Assembly (NCBI GenBank): GCA_910589425.1
Contig: CAJUSZ010000002.1
Span: 1-64,000 of the forward strand
Source of the DNA: an uncultured Muribaculaceae bacterium
GTDB lineage: Bacteria > Bacteroidota > Bacteroidia > Bacteroidales > Muribaculaceae
Reading direction: 5' to 3'
DNA length: 64,000 bases
Shown: positions 8,672-16,804 of the stretch, piece after piece
How the letters are laid out: every line of letters begins with the position of its first letter
Numbering within the stretch: position 1 is the stretch's first letter
Program-made: the position numbers and the translations under genes
The notes under the pieces: model-generated
What the model was told of the DNA's origin: nothing
The model's database searches: none
What the model saw: only the letters and a program-made list of their open reading frames with translations

Positions 8672-9145
8672 ATGAAGAAAAATGGGAAAATTGTGGCAGC
8701 ATGTCTGGCCACGCTTATTCTTTCGGGTTGTGTCAACAATCAGAAAGAGAAGATCGGATATTCTTCCGATAGCGATTCTGTAACAACTGAAAATATCGCC
8801 GATGCTGTTAAATCAGTAAACCTTGATGAGGAGACGCTGGTCAAGGCTGGATTCAAGTCAGAGAACGGATTGCCCACTATCGTTGATTTTTCTGCGGTAT
8901 GGTGTCCTCCATGTCAGGAGTTCAAGCCTATTTTCCATGACGCGGCAAAACTCTATGCCGGCAGAATTGATTTTATCGCTGTCGATGTTGATTCCTTTCC
9001 GAAGCTGTCTGAAAAATACGGTGTTAGCGCTATTCCAACCGTAATCTATTTTGATTCGGAAGGAAAGGAGATCAACCGTACCCAAGGTTTTCTCGGGAAA
9101 GAGGATTTCAGTGTAGCAGTCGAACAGTTGTTGAACGCAAAGTAA
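8672..9145 (+). CDS. Thioredoxin-fold lipoprotein
   Basis: A 157-residue lipoprotein. The lipobox LSGC places the acylated cysteine at residue 20. A linker of about 45 residues leads to a thioredoxin domain with the redox site WCPPC at 77-81, the conserved cis-proline in SAIPTVIYF, and a C-terminal helix. CPPC differs from the CGPC of cytoplasmic thioredoxin and is seen in periplasmic disulfide handlers. It should face the periplasm, anchored to a membrane, and may reduce or shuffle disulfides. It shares a direction with the SDR gene and a hairpin terminator at 9147-9167 closes the unit. No cytochrome-maturation or DsbD-like partner is nearby, so the electron source is unknown. Confidence 0.85.
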   Translation: MKKNGKIVAACLATLILSGCVNNQKEKIGYSSDSDSVTTENIADAVKSVNLDEETLVKAGFKSENGLPTIVDFSAVWCPPCQEFKPIFHDAAKLYAGRIDFIAVDVDSFPKLSEKYGVSAIPTVIYFDSEGKEINRTQGFLGKEDFSVAVEQLLNAK

Positions 9146-9146
9146 A

Positions 9147-9167
9147 AGCTTGTTGTTAAAACAAGCT
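9147..9167. terminator. Hairpin terminator between convergent thioredoxin and folC genes
   Basis: AGCTTGT pairs with ACAAGCT across a short loop, flanked by A-rich and T-containing sequence. It lies in the 30-base gap between two converging genes. Confidence 0.65.
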
Positions 9168-9175
9168 CTTAGGCT

Positions 9176-10471
9176 TCAGACGCCCTTAAGATAGTCGGCG
9201 ACTACAAATGTAGATCCGCCGATGTATACTATATCGGACGGTCGAGCCTCGCTCATAGCCGTACGGCATGCTTCCGAAACGCTTGCGAATGAGCGTCCGT
9301 TTATTCCGATAGCCTCGCATCTTTCTGCAAGGTCGGACACAGGAAGCGCCCGGGGAATATCAGCGTTTGTAAGATAATAGACCGCGTCTTTGGGAAACAT
9401 GTCCAGGATGTGGTCTATATCTTTATCGGAAACAAATCCGACCACCATACGTAAAGTCGCTCCGTCGCGCTGGGCAAGAAGACTGTTCAGCTTGTTGAAA
9501 TTATATGTGAGCCCAGCTTGATTGTGCCCTGTATCGCAGACTACGTATGGATCCTGGGAGATAACCATCCATCTCCCTCGCAGACCAGTGAGCCTTACAA
9601 CTTCTGAAAATCCTTTCCTGACCGCATCGTCCGGCAGATTTACTCCTATTTCGCGTAGCATTTTTACAGCAGAAAGAACTGTAGCGATATTCTTTTGCTG
9701 GTAATCACCCGATAGCCCGCAGGTGAAATCACCTGTCAGTGAAGACCGGCATAGGAATCCTTCGGGTGTGGAAACCGCCGAGGAGAGAAGTCCCGAGTCC
9801 TGCGCAAAGGTTACTGGCGCTCCTGTTTCTGATGCTTTTGTCTCAAATACTTTTCTTACATCGCCCTCTGCTTCTCCGATGACTACAGGGATATTTCCTT
9901 TCATAATCCCTGCTTTCTCGGAGGCTATCTTTGTCAGCGTGTCTCCGAGGAATTGTGTATGATCGAATGAGATGTTGGTAATTACGCATCCGATTGGGGT
10001 GATGATGTTGGTGGAGTCAAGGCGTCCGCCCATCCCGACTTCGATGACCGCAAAGTCTACTTCCTGTCGTGCAAACCAGTCGAAAGCCATCATCATCGTA
10101 AGTTCAAAAAAAGACGGATGACCGTCGTAGTCCGATTCCATATATCGTCTGATGAAATCGATTACCGCCTGTTCAGGAATCATTTCTCCGTCAACTTTTA
10201 TTCTTTCGCGGAAATCCACCAGATGTGGCGATGTGTAGAGCCCGGTTTTGTAACCGGCCGCCTGAAGCATAGCCGCTATTATATGCGAGCAGGAACCTTT
10301 GCCATTGGTGCCGGCTACATGGATCGATCTGAATTTAGTATGTGGATGGCCGAAGTGTCTGTCAAGTCTGAGCGATGTGTCCACCCCGGGCTTGTAGGCC
10401 GCTGCCCCGATTCTCGAAAACATGGGCAACTGGCGGAAAAGCCAGTCGAGAGTAGTTTGATATTCAGTCAT
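9176..10471 (-). CDS. folC: Bifunctional dihydrofolate/folylpolyglutamate synthase
   Basis: A 431-residue Mur-ligase-family enzyme that adds glutamate to dihydropteroate and folates. The P-loop GTNGKGSCSHI lies near residues 52-62, followed by TSPHLVDFRERI (folate binding), EVGMGGRLDSTN and SFDHTQFLGDT. The C-terminal domain keeps the DTGHNQAG motif. Length and order match the bacterial family. It is the last gene of an apparent operon behind two half-size chromate transporter genes, with only 7 bases between. Another folate gene, folK, lies far away at 61.9 kb and glyA at 28.3 kb. The enzyme is cytoplasmic. Whether it has both activities or only the polyglutamylation step cannot be told from sequence. 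Confidence 0.93.
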   Translation of the reverse strand: MTEYQTTLDWLFRQLPMFSRIGAAAYKPGVDTSLRLDRHFGHPHTKFRSIHVAGTNGKGSCSHIIAAMLQAAGYKTGLYTSPHLVDFRERIKVDGEMIPEQAVIDFIRRYMESDYDGHPSFFELTMMMAFDWFARQEVDFAVIEVGMGGRLDSTNIITPIGCVITNISFDHTQFLGDTLTKIASEKAGIMKGNIPVVIGEAEGDVRKVFETKASETGAPVTFAQDSGLLSSAVSTPEGFLCRSSLTGDFTCGLSGDYQQKNIATVLSAVKMLREIGVNLPDDAVRKGFSEVVRLTGLRGRWMVISQDPYVVCDTGHNQAGLTYNFNKLNSLLAQRDGATLRMVVGFVSDKDIDHILDMFPKDAVYYLTNADIPRALPVSDLAERCEAIGINGRSFASVSEACRTAMSEARPSDIVYIGGSTFVVADYLKGV

Positions 10472-10478
10472 TTTTAAT

Positions 10479-11087
10479 TTATAGTCCGTAAATAATGAAT
10501 CCGGCTATTCCAGCCAGAATGATTACAAAAATCGGATGGAGCTTAATTTTTTTTCCTTTCCATGGAATAGGGAAAAACACAAGACAGAAAGCCGCCACCG
10601 AAATGGCTATATTAGTCATAAGTTGCCATCTTATCCCATTGGGATTGAAATTTGCTGCATTCATAAGCATTATTGCGGCAGATGCGATCAGTCCTACCAC
10701 AACAGGACGCAGACCTGAGAAGATACTTTTGATGACACCGCTTTCGTGATGTCTGCGGATGAAATGCGAAGCGTACAGGACAAGGAAGAAAGATGGCAGC
10801 ACAACGGCCAATGTGGCAAGTACGGATCCGGTTATTCCCCATAGAGGCGAGGCCAATGCGGGGTCTACGCTTGCCGGAGCAACATAGCCGATGTAAGTGG
10901 CTGAATTGATGCCTATCGGTCCTGGTGTCATCTGTGAAATAGCCACAATATCGGTAAACATCTGTTCGGAGATCCAGCCGGGACCCACCACCGCTTTTTC
11001 GACAAGCGACAGCATTGCATATCCTCCGCCGAATCCGAAGATGCCGATTTTTATATATGCCCAGATAAGTTTGAGATAGAATGTCAT
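10479..11087 (-). CDS. chrA: Chromate transporter family half-subunit, second
   Basis: A 202-residue membrane protein with a single CHR domain. The typical N-terminal motif FGFGGGYAMLSLVEKAVV is near residue 17, followed by a conserved TPGPIGINSATYIGY. About five to six hydrophobic segments are visible. In long chromate transporters two CHR domains are joined in one chain; here they are two adjacent genes, as is common for short-chain CHR pairs that work as heterodimers. The partner gene is immediately upstream, 15 bases away. Chromate export is proven for some family members only; sulfate or another anion is possible in an anaerobic gut bacterium, and the gene's link to downstream folC is unexplained. 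Confidence 0.85.
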   Translation of the reverse strand: MTFYLKLIWAYIKIGIFGFGGGYAMLSLVEKAVVGPGWISEQMFTDIVAISQMTPGPIGINSATYIGYVAPASVDPALASPLWGITGSVLATLAVVLPSFFLVLYASHFIRRHHESGVIKSIFSGLRPVVVGLIASAAIMLMNAANFNPNGIRWQLMTNIAISVAAFCLVFFPIPWKGKKIKLHPIFVIILAGIAGFIIYGL

Positions 11088-11102
11088 CTGTAGGAAGGGT
11101 GA

Positions 11103-11714
11103 TTATGGTTTTGACTTCAATCTGCGGTTTGACCATACAAGGTACAGCCAGCCTCCCGCCGCTCCAAGAAAGATGTAAAGGATCGGATTGCTTATAAATC
11201 CCACGTCAATGGAGATCATGAGGGCTACTATCAGAGGAATCCAGACAGTTTTCAACGTCAGTTTAGCCGCTTTTGCCGATGTGATCACCGGCGCGACGAT
11301 AAGGGCTACCACCGCAGGCCGGATCCCCATGAAAATTGATGATATTATCCTGTTGCCTTTGATTACATCTGGAGTAAGAAATATCGCAATGGCAAGTATG
11401 ATAAGGAATGAGGGGAGAATTGTTCCTATTGACGCTATGGCACTCCCTTTGATCCCTCTGAGCTTGTCGCCTACAGCGGTGGAGATATTGACTGCAAGTA
11501 TCCCCGGAAGAGATTGCGCCACTGCGAGAAGATCAAGAAAATCGTCCCGTTCAATCCATTTGTGTTTGTCTACAATCTCCCTCTCGATAATAGAGATCAT
11601 TGCCCAGCCTCCACCGAATGTGAAAGCTCCTATCTTGAAAAATGAAGCGAAAAGTTGCCAATATATATTGGCTTCCTGTGGTGTGGATGGAATTGAATGC
11701 TTATCGTTCTGCAT
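11103..11714 (-). CDS. chrA: Chromate transporter family half-subunit, first
   Basis: A 203-residue CHR-domain membrane protein, partner of the next gene. Motifs are FTFGGGWAMISIIEREIV near residue 30 and SLPGILAVNISTAVG near 65, with about five or six membrane spans. The frame remains open to a TTG at 11744, but that TTG overlaps a minus-strand -7 box TAAATTTGC (11741-11749), so translation must begin inside the transcript and ATG at 11714 is chosen. Because the two half-genes differ in sequence, opposite membrane orientation of the two halves, as proposed for paired CHR proteins, is likely. The transported anion is not determined by sequence. The DJ-1 gene upstream is separated by about 115 bases. 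Confidence 0.85.
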   Translation of the reverse strand: MQNDKHSIPSTPQEANIYWQLFASFFKIGAFTFGGGWAMISIIEREIVDKHKWIERDDFLDLLAVAQSLPGILAVNISTAVGDKLRGIKGSAIASIGTILPSFLIILAIAIFLTPDVIKGNRIISSIFMGIRPAVVALIVAPVITSAKAAKLTLKTVWIPLIVALMISIDVGFISNPILYIFLGAAGGWLYLVWSNRRLKSKP

Positions 11715-11830
11715 CGTTTTTGGGTTGGCGATTTCGGCCTGCAAATTTAGTAAAAAAGAGTGAATCCGCTTACAGATTCTTGCCGTGAATTTGTAAGCGG
11801 ATTGTGTGTCGGGGTCAGTTTGGAACTTGT

Positions 11831-12421
11831 TCAGCCGAATGAGTATGGAATGCTGTCATTGCGGTTTGGATAAACCAGAAGACCGCATGCCACTTCCTCT
11901 GCTTTGCGCGATCCGCACGTAAGCGCGATGATTTTCAATGCCCAGTTCATGGCCATACCCGGACCGCTTGCGGTAACGAATTTTCCATCTGCCACCACGG
12001 GCTCGTCAATATGGCATGCGTTTTTCAGCATCGGCTCGAATCCGGGATAGCATGTGGCCTTTTTTCCTTCGAGCAGACCGAGTTGGCCGAGAACTACAGC
12101 CGGAGCTGCGCAAATAGCCGCGATCCGGCCATCTTCAGATTCAGCCTGCTGTCTGAGCAGTCCCTGGAGAGGTGCGAAGTCAAAAAGATTAGTTGCTCCG
12201 GGCATTCCTCCCGGAAGTATGAGCCATTCCGGCGAATTGAAAAGAGTGTTGTCGAAGATGGTGTCTGCTGTAATTGTTACACCATGTGCCGATCTCACCT
12301 GAAGAGAGGACGAGATTGAAACTGTTTTGACTGGGATTTCTGCTCGCCTGAGAAGGTCGATGACGGTTATCGCTTCAATATCTTCAAAGCCTTCGGCCAG
12401 AAACACAAACGATTGTCTCAT
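11831..12421 (-). CDS. DJ-1/PfpI family protein
   Basis: A 196-residue DJ-1/PfpI-superfamily protein. Residues 1-15 include LAEGFEDIEA with the conserved acidic residue, and the nucleophile elbow is AAICAAPAVVLG with the reactive cysteine near residue 103. LPGGMPGA and TASGPGMAM motifs are also typical of the DJ-1/YajL branch. Relatives are annotated as glyoxalase III, deglycase or chaperone; which applies is disputed in the literature and cannot be decided here. The next gene on the same strand starts about 115 bases downstream behind its own promoter element, so DJ-1 is probably transcribed alone. The protein is cytoplasmic with no signal peptide. Confidence 0.85.
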   Translation of the reverse strand: MRQSFVFLAEGFEDIEAITVIDLLRRAEIPVKTVSISSSLQVRSAHGVTITADTIFDNTLFNSPEWLILPGGMPGATNLFDFAPLQGLLRQQAESEDGRIAAICAAPAVVLGQLGLLEGKKATCYPGFEPMLKNACHIDEPVVADGKFVTASGPGMAMNWALKIIALTCGSRKAEEVACGLLVYPNRNDSIPYSFG

Positions 12422-12600
12422 AAGGATAACGTAAGAAAGGTTTTAAAAATAGAATTTTAAGCGCTGTTGTGGTGAGTTGGTTAAGCTTTATGTTTAAGAA
12501 ACTTCCATTAAGAAGCGCAACTGGATTTTTATGGCTCAAAAGTAATAATTAAAATCGGAATAATCACTATCTTTGTGGAGAAAAACGATGATTTATCATT

Positions 12601-13593
12601 ATGATAAGATTTAGAATATTTTTAAATCTGTTGGTAATTACGCTGCTTTTGCCGTCGGTGTGTGGCTGCGGAGGCGGACATTCCTATATCCATACCGAAG
12701 GATTGATATGGAACACATCCTACCATGTGTCTTATGAAGGGGAACCGGAACTTGCCGACTCTATAGTAAGAGTGCTTGAGGAAGTCGGAAAAAGTCTGTC
12801 TGTGTTTGATCCTGAATCACTCGTAAGCAAGCTCAACGCTTCAGATTCGATAAAAGCCGACGGCGCATTGCTGAGAATTTATGAAACTTCCTGCCGCATA
12901 CATAAGGAGAGCGGCGGAATGTTTGACCCAACCTTGTCTCCGTTGATAACCGCATGGGGATTCGGCAAGGGGCATAAACCAACAGCCGACACACTGAAAA
13001 TCGATTCCCTGCTACACTTGACCGGAATAGGACGCACAAGGCTGACGGACGGATGGATATGTAAGCCTACGAGGGCCATGCAATTCAATTTTTCCGCCAT
13101 CGCAAAAGGATTCGGATGTGATGCGGTAGGAAATATGCTCAGGCGTAACGGAGTCAGGAATTACATTGTTGAGATAGGAGGTGAGGTCCTGACACATGGC
13201 AAAGGCGCCGGGGGACGAAAATGGCGTGTGAGTATAGACCGTCCGGTGTCGGATGCAAAAGGCTACGGGCATGTGTCCCAGAATGTCATGGAAGTATCTG
13301 AAGCGGGGATTGCCACATCCGGCAATTACCGCAATTTTCAGCGTGTGTCGGGAAAGTCTTTCGGCCACACAATCAGCCCTGTTACCGGAAGGCCTGTGGA
13401 GACGGATCTGATCAGTGCTACCATTGTCGCGGCCACCGCGATGGAGGCTGATGCGTATGCGACAGCATGCATGGCAATGGGTGGCGCTGCTGCCAAGACA
13501 ATGGTTCGGAAAGCAGGGGTCGGTGCGATGCTGATATATATGGATTCCACAGTGTGGATTAATGACGCGATGAGGAAACTGATAGTTGATTGA
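12601..13593 (+). CDS. apbE: FAD:protein FMN transferase (ApbE) lipoprotein
   Basis: A 330-residue ApbE-family enzyme, which attaches FMN to threonine residues of Na+-NQR or Rnf complex subunits and related flavoproteins in the periplasm. The N-terminus is hydrophobic and ends in VCGC, making Cys23 a probable lipidation site. Typical motifs are SVFDPES (about residue 63), FDPTLSPLI, the flavin-site segment FSAIAKGFG, YIVEIGGEV, and the C-terminal GHTISPVTGRPV with ATAMEADAYATA for metal and substrate binding. A -7 box TATCTTTG is at 12568-12575. No nqr or rnf genes are in this window, so its target lies elsewhere. The rmuC gene begins 3 bases after the stop, implying co-transcription. Confidence 0.92.
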   Translation: MIRFRIFLNLLVITLLLPSVCGCGGGHSYIHTEGLIWNTSYHVSYEGEPELADSIVRVLEEVGKSLSVFDPESLVSKLNASDSIKADGALLRIYETSCRIHKESGGMFDPTLSPLITAWGFGKGHKPTADTLKIDSLLHLTGIGRTRLTDGWICKPTRAMQFNFSAIAKGFGCDAVGNMLRRNGVRNYIVEIGGEVLTHGKGAGGRKWRVSIDRPVSDAKGYGHVSQNVMEVSEAGIATSGNYRNFQRVSGKSFGHTISPVTGRPVETDLISATIVAATAMEADAYATACMAMGGAAAKTMVRKAGVGAMLIYMDSTVWINDAMRKLIVD

Positions 13594-13596
13594 AAA

Positions 13597-14826
13597 ATGG
13601 AAATAATTATAGTCGTATTGTTATGCGCTGTGATTGCGCTTCTTGTATGGGTCGTAATCCGGGGAAGATCCGATTCCGGCAATCAGGTGCCGTATGAAAT
13701 GATGACGGCGGAGTATGAACGCAGGATTTCAGAGCTTCAACGCAGGCTTGAGGCAAGAGACGAGGATCTTATGCTCCGGCAGGAATCCCAGTTCAAGGCT
13801 TACGCAGAGGAGTCACTGCGGTTGCATTCCTCCCAGTTGCGTGAGACTAATTCCCAGCAGATGTCAGCGTTGCTTGCTCCAATGCGTCAACGTCTTGAGG
13901 AGTTCAACAGAGCATGTCAGGAATCCTATGTCAGCGAGAACGCGACCATGCGCTCTCTTGCCGACCGCATCGACATGCTTGCCGAGCTAAACAGTTCCAT
14001 AGGGAAAGAGGCGCGTAATCTTACGGCGGCTTTGCGCGGTAATTCGGGCAAGCAGGGGAGATGGGGCGAGGTGATACTTGAGACTTTGCTTCAGAAAGCC
14101 GGTTTTAAAGAAGGGATCAACTTCTCGACACAACTCACCCGGGATTCCTCCGGAGGAGTGATCAGAAATGCTGAATCCGGGGCAGGGCTTCGTCCAGACG
14201 TGGTTGTCTATCTTCCCGAGGACCGGTGTGTGATCATCGATTCAAAAGTTTCGCTCACGGCATATCTGGAGTATTGTGATGCGGAGGATGATAAACTCCG
14301 CAGTGAAGCCGCCAAGCGTCATTGCGATTCAGTCAAGCGTCATGTCGATGAACTTGCCCGTGCCCAATACCAGCGTGAGGTGAAAGGTGCTTCCGAGCAT
14401 GTGCTTATGTTCATCCCCAACGAGGCTGCATTTCTTGCGGCTGTCGGTATGCGGCCGGAACTTTGGGACTATGCCAGCGACCGCAAGGTGGCCATAGTCA
14501 GCCCGGCTCATCTGTTTTCCGTGCTACAGCTGATAGAGCAGTTATGGAGCGTAGAGAAGCGAAACCTTAATTCTGCGAAAATAGCCCGTCAGGGAGGCCT
14601 GCTCTATGATCGCGTGGCCGGTTTTATAGACGAACTTGAGAAACTTGGCAAGAATCTCGATAATGCGCAGACTGCATATATGAATTGCCGCAACAAACTT
14701 GCCGGGTCTCCGAAAAGTGTGGTGAGTACGGCAGAGCGCTTGCGGGAACTTGGCGCCAAGAGTTCAAAGAAAATCTCAGAAAAGATGACTGACGAACTCA
14801 TTCCTGAAGCAGATAGTAATGAATGA
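13597..14826 (+). CDS. rmuC: DNA recombination protein RmuC homologue
   Basis: A 409-residue RmuC-family protein. A single membrane anchor (residues about 1-20) is followed by a long coiled-coil segment (roughly 30-125) and the conserved RmuC domain with GKQGRWGEVILE near 150, RPDVVVYLPEDRCVIIDSK near 200, and FIPNEAAFLAA near 270. The core resembles PD-(D/E)XK nucleases (the D-x-V-x20-ID-SK arrangement). In E. coli RmuC limits inversion at short inverted repeats; the mechanism is unclear. It follows apbE after 3 bases and is probably on the same transcript, although the two functions are unrelated. It ends about 145 bases before the initiator tRNA. Confidence 0.92.
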   Translation: MEIIIVVLLCAVIALLVWVVIRGRSDSGNQVPYEMMTAEYERRISELQRRLEARDEDLMLRQESQFKAYAEESLRLHSSQLRETNSQQMSALLAPMRQRLEEFNRACQESYVSENATMRSLADRIDMLAELNSSIGKEARNLTAALRGNSGKQGRWGEVILETLLQKAGFKEGINFSTQLTRDSSGGVIRNAESGAGLRPDVVVYLPEDRCVIIDSKVSLTAYLEYCDAEDDKLRSEAAKRHCDSVKRHVDELARAQYQREVKGASEHVLMFIPNEAAFLAAVGMRPELWDYASDRKVAIVSPAHLFSVLQLIEQLWSVEKRNLNSAKIARQGGLLYDRVAGFIDELEKLGKNLDNAQTAYMNCRNKLAGSPKSVVSTAERLRELGAKSSKKISEKMTDELIPEADSNE

Positions 14827-14922
14827 GTGGATATCTGATTGGTCTATTGGTGATAATTTTCGGATGAAATTGGAATAAAAGTCATATAATGAAAAGACAA
14901 GTTATTTTTACTTGCGAAAAAT

Positions 14923-14954
14923 TTTGTGGATTCGGAAAAAGGTTGTAACTTTGC
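14923..14954 (+). promoter_or_regulatory. Promoter of the initiator tRNA
   Basis: TTTG at 14923-14926, 19 bases, then TAACTTTGC at 14946-14954: a near-perfect Bacteroidetes housekeeping promoter placed 16 bases before the tRNA. Confidence 0.8.
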
Positions 14955-14969
14955 ACCCGTAAATGACAC

Positions 14970-15044
<75 letters not shown>

Positions 15045-15046
15045 GG

Positions 15047-15072
15047 AAAGCCGGCTCTAAAGTCGGCTTTTT
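15047..15072 (+). terminator. Rho-independent terminator after tRNA-fMet
   Basis: AAAGCCGGCT pairs with AGTCGGCTTT (one mismatch) across CTAA, followed by more T residues. Confidence 0.8.
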
Positions 15073-15152
15073 CGTTTATATATTATATATATTTTTCGCA
15101 ATTACAAGAGTTCCTGCTTGTGAGATATACTTGATGGGATAAATATAGTTTT

Positions 15153-15800
15153 ATGGAGGTTCTCTACGAAGATAATCACGTGATCATAGTCAATAAAAGC
15201 GTCGGCGAGATAGTCCAGGGTGATAAGACCGGGGATATGCCGCTGTCTGAAATGCTTAAGCTATGGTTGAAGGAAAAATACTCAAAGCCGGGCAATGTTT
15301 TTTGCGGTGTGGTTCATCGGATTGATCGTCCGGTCAGTGGATGTGTGGCTTTTGCCAAGACATCCAAGGCACTTGCGCGGATGAATGAAATGTTGCGCAA
15401 CGGTGAGATCCACAAGACGTATGTGGCGTTGGTGGAAGGGATACCGTCGCAAACTTCCGGTATGCTTGAAAACATGTTGGTGAGCGATGGCCGTCTGAAT
15501 AAGACATTTGTCGCGCGACCTGGACAGCAGGGAGCTAAAAGGGCTGTGTTGGAATATGAGGTGATAAGAACGGGAGAACGTTATTCATTGTTGAAGATAA
15601 GACTTCTAACCGGTAGGAAACACCAGATCAGGGCACAGTTGTCTGCAATGGGGCATCCCATCAAAGGGGATCTGAAATACGGTGCCAGACGCAGCAATCC
15701 GGACGGAGGGATATGTCTTCATGCTGTTAAGATAGAGTTTGTCCATCCTGTGTCCAAGCAGCCCGTTTCGGTTGAAGCCCCAGCTCCGTTCAGTATTTGA
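15153..15800 (+). CDS. RluA-family RNA pseudouridine synthase
   Basis: A 215-residue pseudouridine synthase with only the catalytic domain; the N-terminal S4 domain of RluC/RluD is absent, as in the short RluA/TruC-like members. The catalytic motif is HRIDRPVSG near residue 52, where the Asp attacks the target uridine. The usual RluA sequence is HRLDxxTSG; the Pro-Val change at the fifth and sixth positions recurs in Bacteroidetes homologues from memory. Later motifs GRKHQIRAQLSAMGHPIKGD and the LHA-x-F end are intact. The target could be tRNA position 32 or 65, or rRNA; sequence does not settle it. Two hairpins follow the gene. Confidence 0.88.
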   Translation: MEVLYEDNHVIIVNKSVGEIVQGDKTGDMPLSEMLKLWLKEKYSKPGNVFCGVVHRIDRPVSGCVAFAKTSKALARMNEMLRNGEIHKTYVALVEGIPSQTSGMLENMLVSDGRLNKTFVARPGQQGAKRAVLEYEVIRTGERYSLLKIRLLTGRKHQIRAQLSAMGHPIKGDLKYGARRSNPDGGICLHAVKIEFVHPVSKQPVSVEAPAPFSI

Positions 15801-15814
15801 AAGGTTGAAAAACT

Positions 15815-15830
15815 ATCGGCTTGTGCCGAT
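15815..15830 (+). terminator. Small hairpin after the pseudouridine synthase gene
   Basis: ATCGGC TTGT GCCGAT forms a 6-bp stem with a tetraloop, followed by an AT-rich stretch rather than a clean T run. It may be a weak terminator or a 3'-end stabiliser. Confidence 0.45.
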
Positions 15831-15842
15831 ATATATGCACTA

Positions 15843-15885
15843 AGCGCACCGTCGGAAAGAATGACAGACCTTTCTACGGTGCGCT
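15843..15885. terminator. Long hairpin between convergent genes
   Basis: AGCGCACCGT and ACGGTGCGCT are perfect 10-base inverted arms with a further GGAAAG/CTTTCT pairing inside. It lies between two converging genes and probably ends both transcripts, though no long T run follows. Confidence 0.65.
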
Positions 15886-15904
15886 GATATTTCAGTGTAT
15901 GTTT

Positions 15905-16801
15905 CTATTTCAGTAGGAAGCGTTTGCTCAGGCCGGTATATGCGTCGATTCGCCTGTCGCGCAGGAATGGCCACCATCGCCTGACGTTTTCAGATCTGCC
16001 GAGGTCTATTTCTATTGCCGCCTCTTCAGGTCTGTCTTCTGGCGCTTTGTAGAGTAATTCACCCTGTGGACCGGCGATGAAACTTGTTCCCCAGAAATCA
16101 ATGCCTGATGTCTGTCCTGAAGGATCTTCCTCAAATCCGCATCTGTTGACGCTGACCACGGGAATCCCGTTGGCTACAGCATGCGACCGTTGGATTGTGA
16201 TCCATGCATTCAACTGGCGCTCTTTCTCATCGGCCGGATCGTCTGGATTCCAGCCTATTGCAGTTGGATACACAAGGATTTCCGCGCCAGCCATAGCCAT
16301 CAGCCTCGCGGCCTCGGGATACCATTGATCCCAGCAGACAAGGACTCCTATGCGTCCTACAGATGTGTCGATCGGTTTGAATCCGAGATCTCCGGGGGTG
16401 AAATAGAATTTCTCATAGAACCCCGGATCGTCAGGGATATGCATTTTCCTATATATTCCGGCGATCGATCCGTCCTTCTCAAAAACAACAGCCGTGTTGT
16501 GATACAGCCCGGGCGCTCTCCGTTCGAAAGAACTGGCCACAAGTACTACGTCGTTTTCTGCCGCAGCGGCTGAATAAAAATCAGTGAAATCTCCGGGAAT
16601 CTCGGATGCAAGTTCAAAATTGTCGACGTTTTCAGTCTGACAGAAATATAGAGAATCGTGGAGTTCCGAAAGGACGATCAGTTCGGCGCCTTCCGCCGCA
16701 AGGTTGGCGATCCCGGATAGGTTTCTGGCGCGGTTTGTCTCTATGTCGCTGAGGAATGAATGCTGGACAATTCCTGTTTTAACTGTGTGTCTGTCTGTCA
16801 T
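15905..16801 (-). CDS. aguB: N-carbamoylputrescine amidase
   Basis: A 298-residue nitrilase-superfamily enzyme. The Glu-Lys-Cys triad is Glu46 (LSELHDS), Lys119 (YRKMHIP) and Cys156 (VLVCWDQWYPEAAR). The WDQWYPE context after the cysteine and the length match N-carbamoylputrescine amidase, which releases putrescine, ammonia and carbon dioxide. The gene begins 3 bases after the stop of the agmatine deiminase gene, so both steps from agmatine to putrescine are encoded as one unit. No arginine decarboxylase is in the window, so agmatine may come from another locus or the gut. The protein is cytoplasmic and usually forms an octamer or hexamer in this family. Confidence 0.93.
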   Translation of the reverse strand: MTDRHTVKTGIVQHSFLSDIETNRARNLSGIANLAAEGAELIVLSELHDSLYFCQTENVDNFELASEIPGDFTDFYSAAAAENDVVLVASSFERRAPGLYHNTAVVFEKDGSIAGIYRKMHIPDDPGFYEKFYFTPGDLGFKPIDTSVGRIGVLVCWDQWYPEAARLMAMAGAEILVYPTAIGWNPDDPADEKERQLNAWITIQRSHAVANGIPVVSVNRCGFEEDPSGQTSGIDFWGTSFIAGPQGELLYKAPEDRPEEAAIEIDLGRSENVRRWWPFLRDRRIDAYTGLSKRFLLK

Positions 16802-16804
16802 ATC

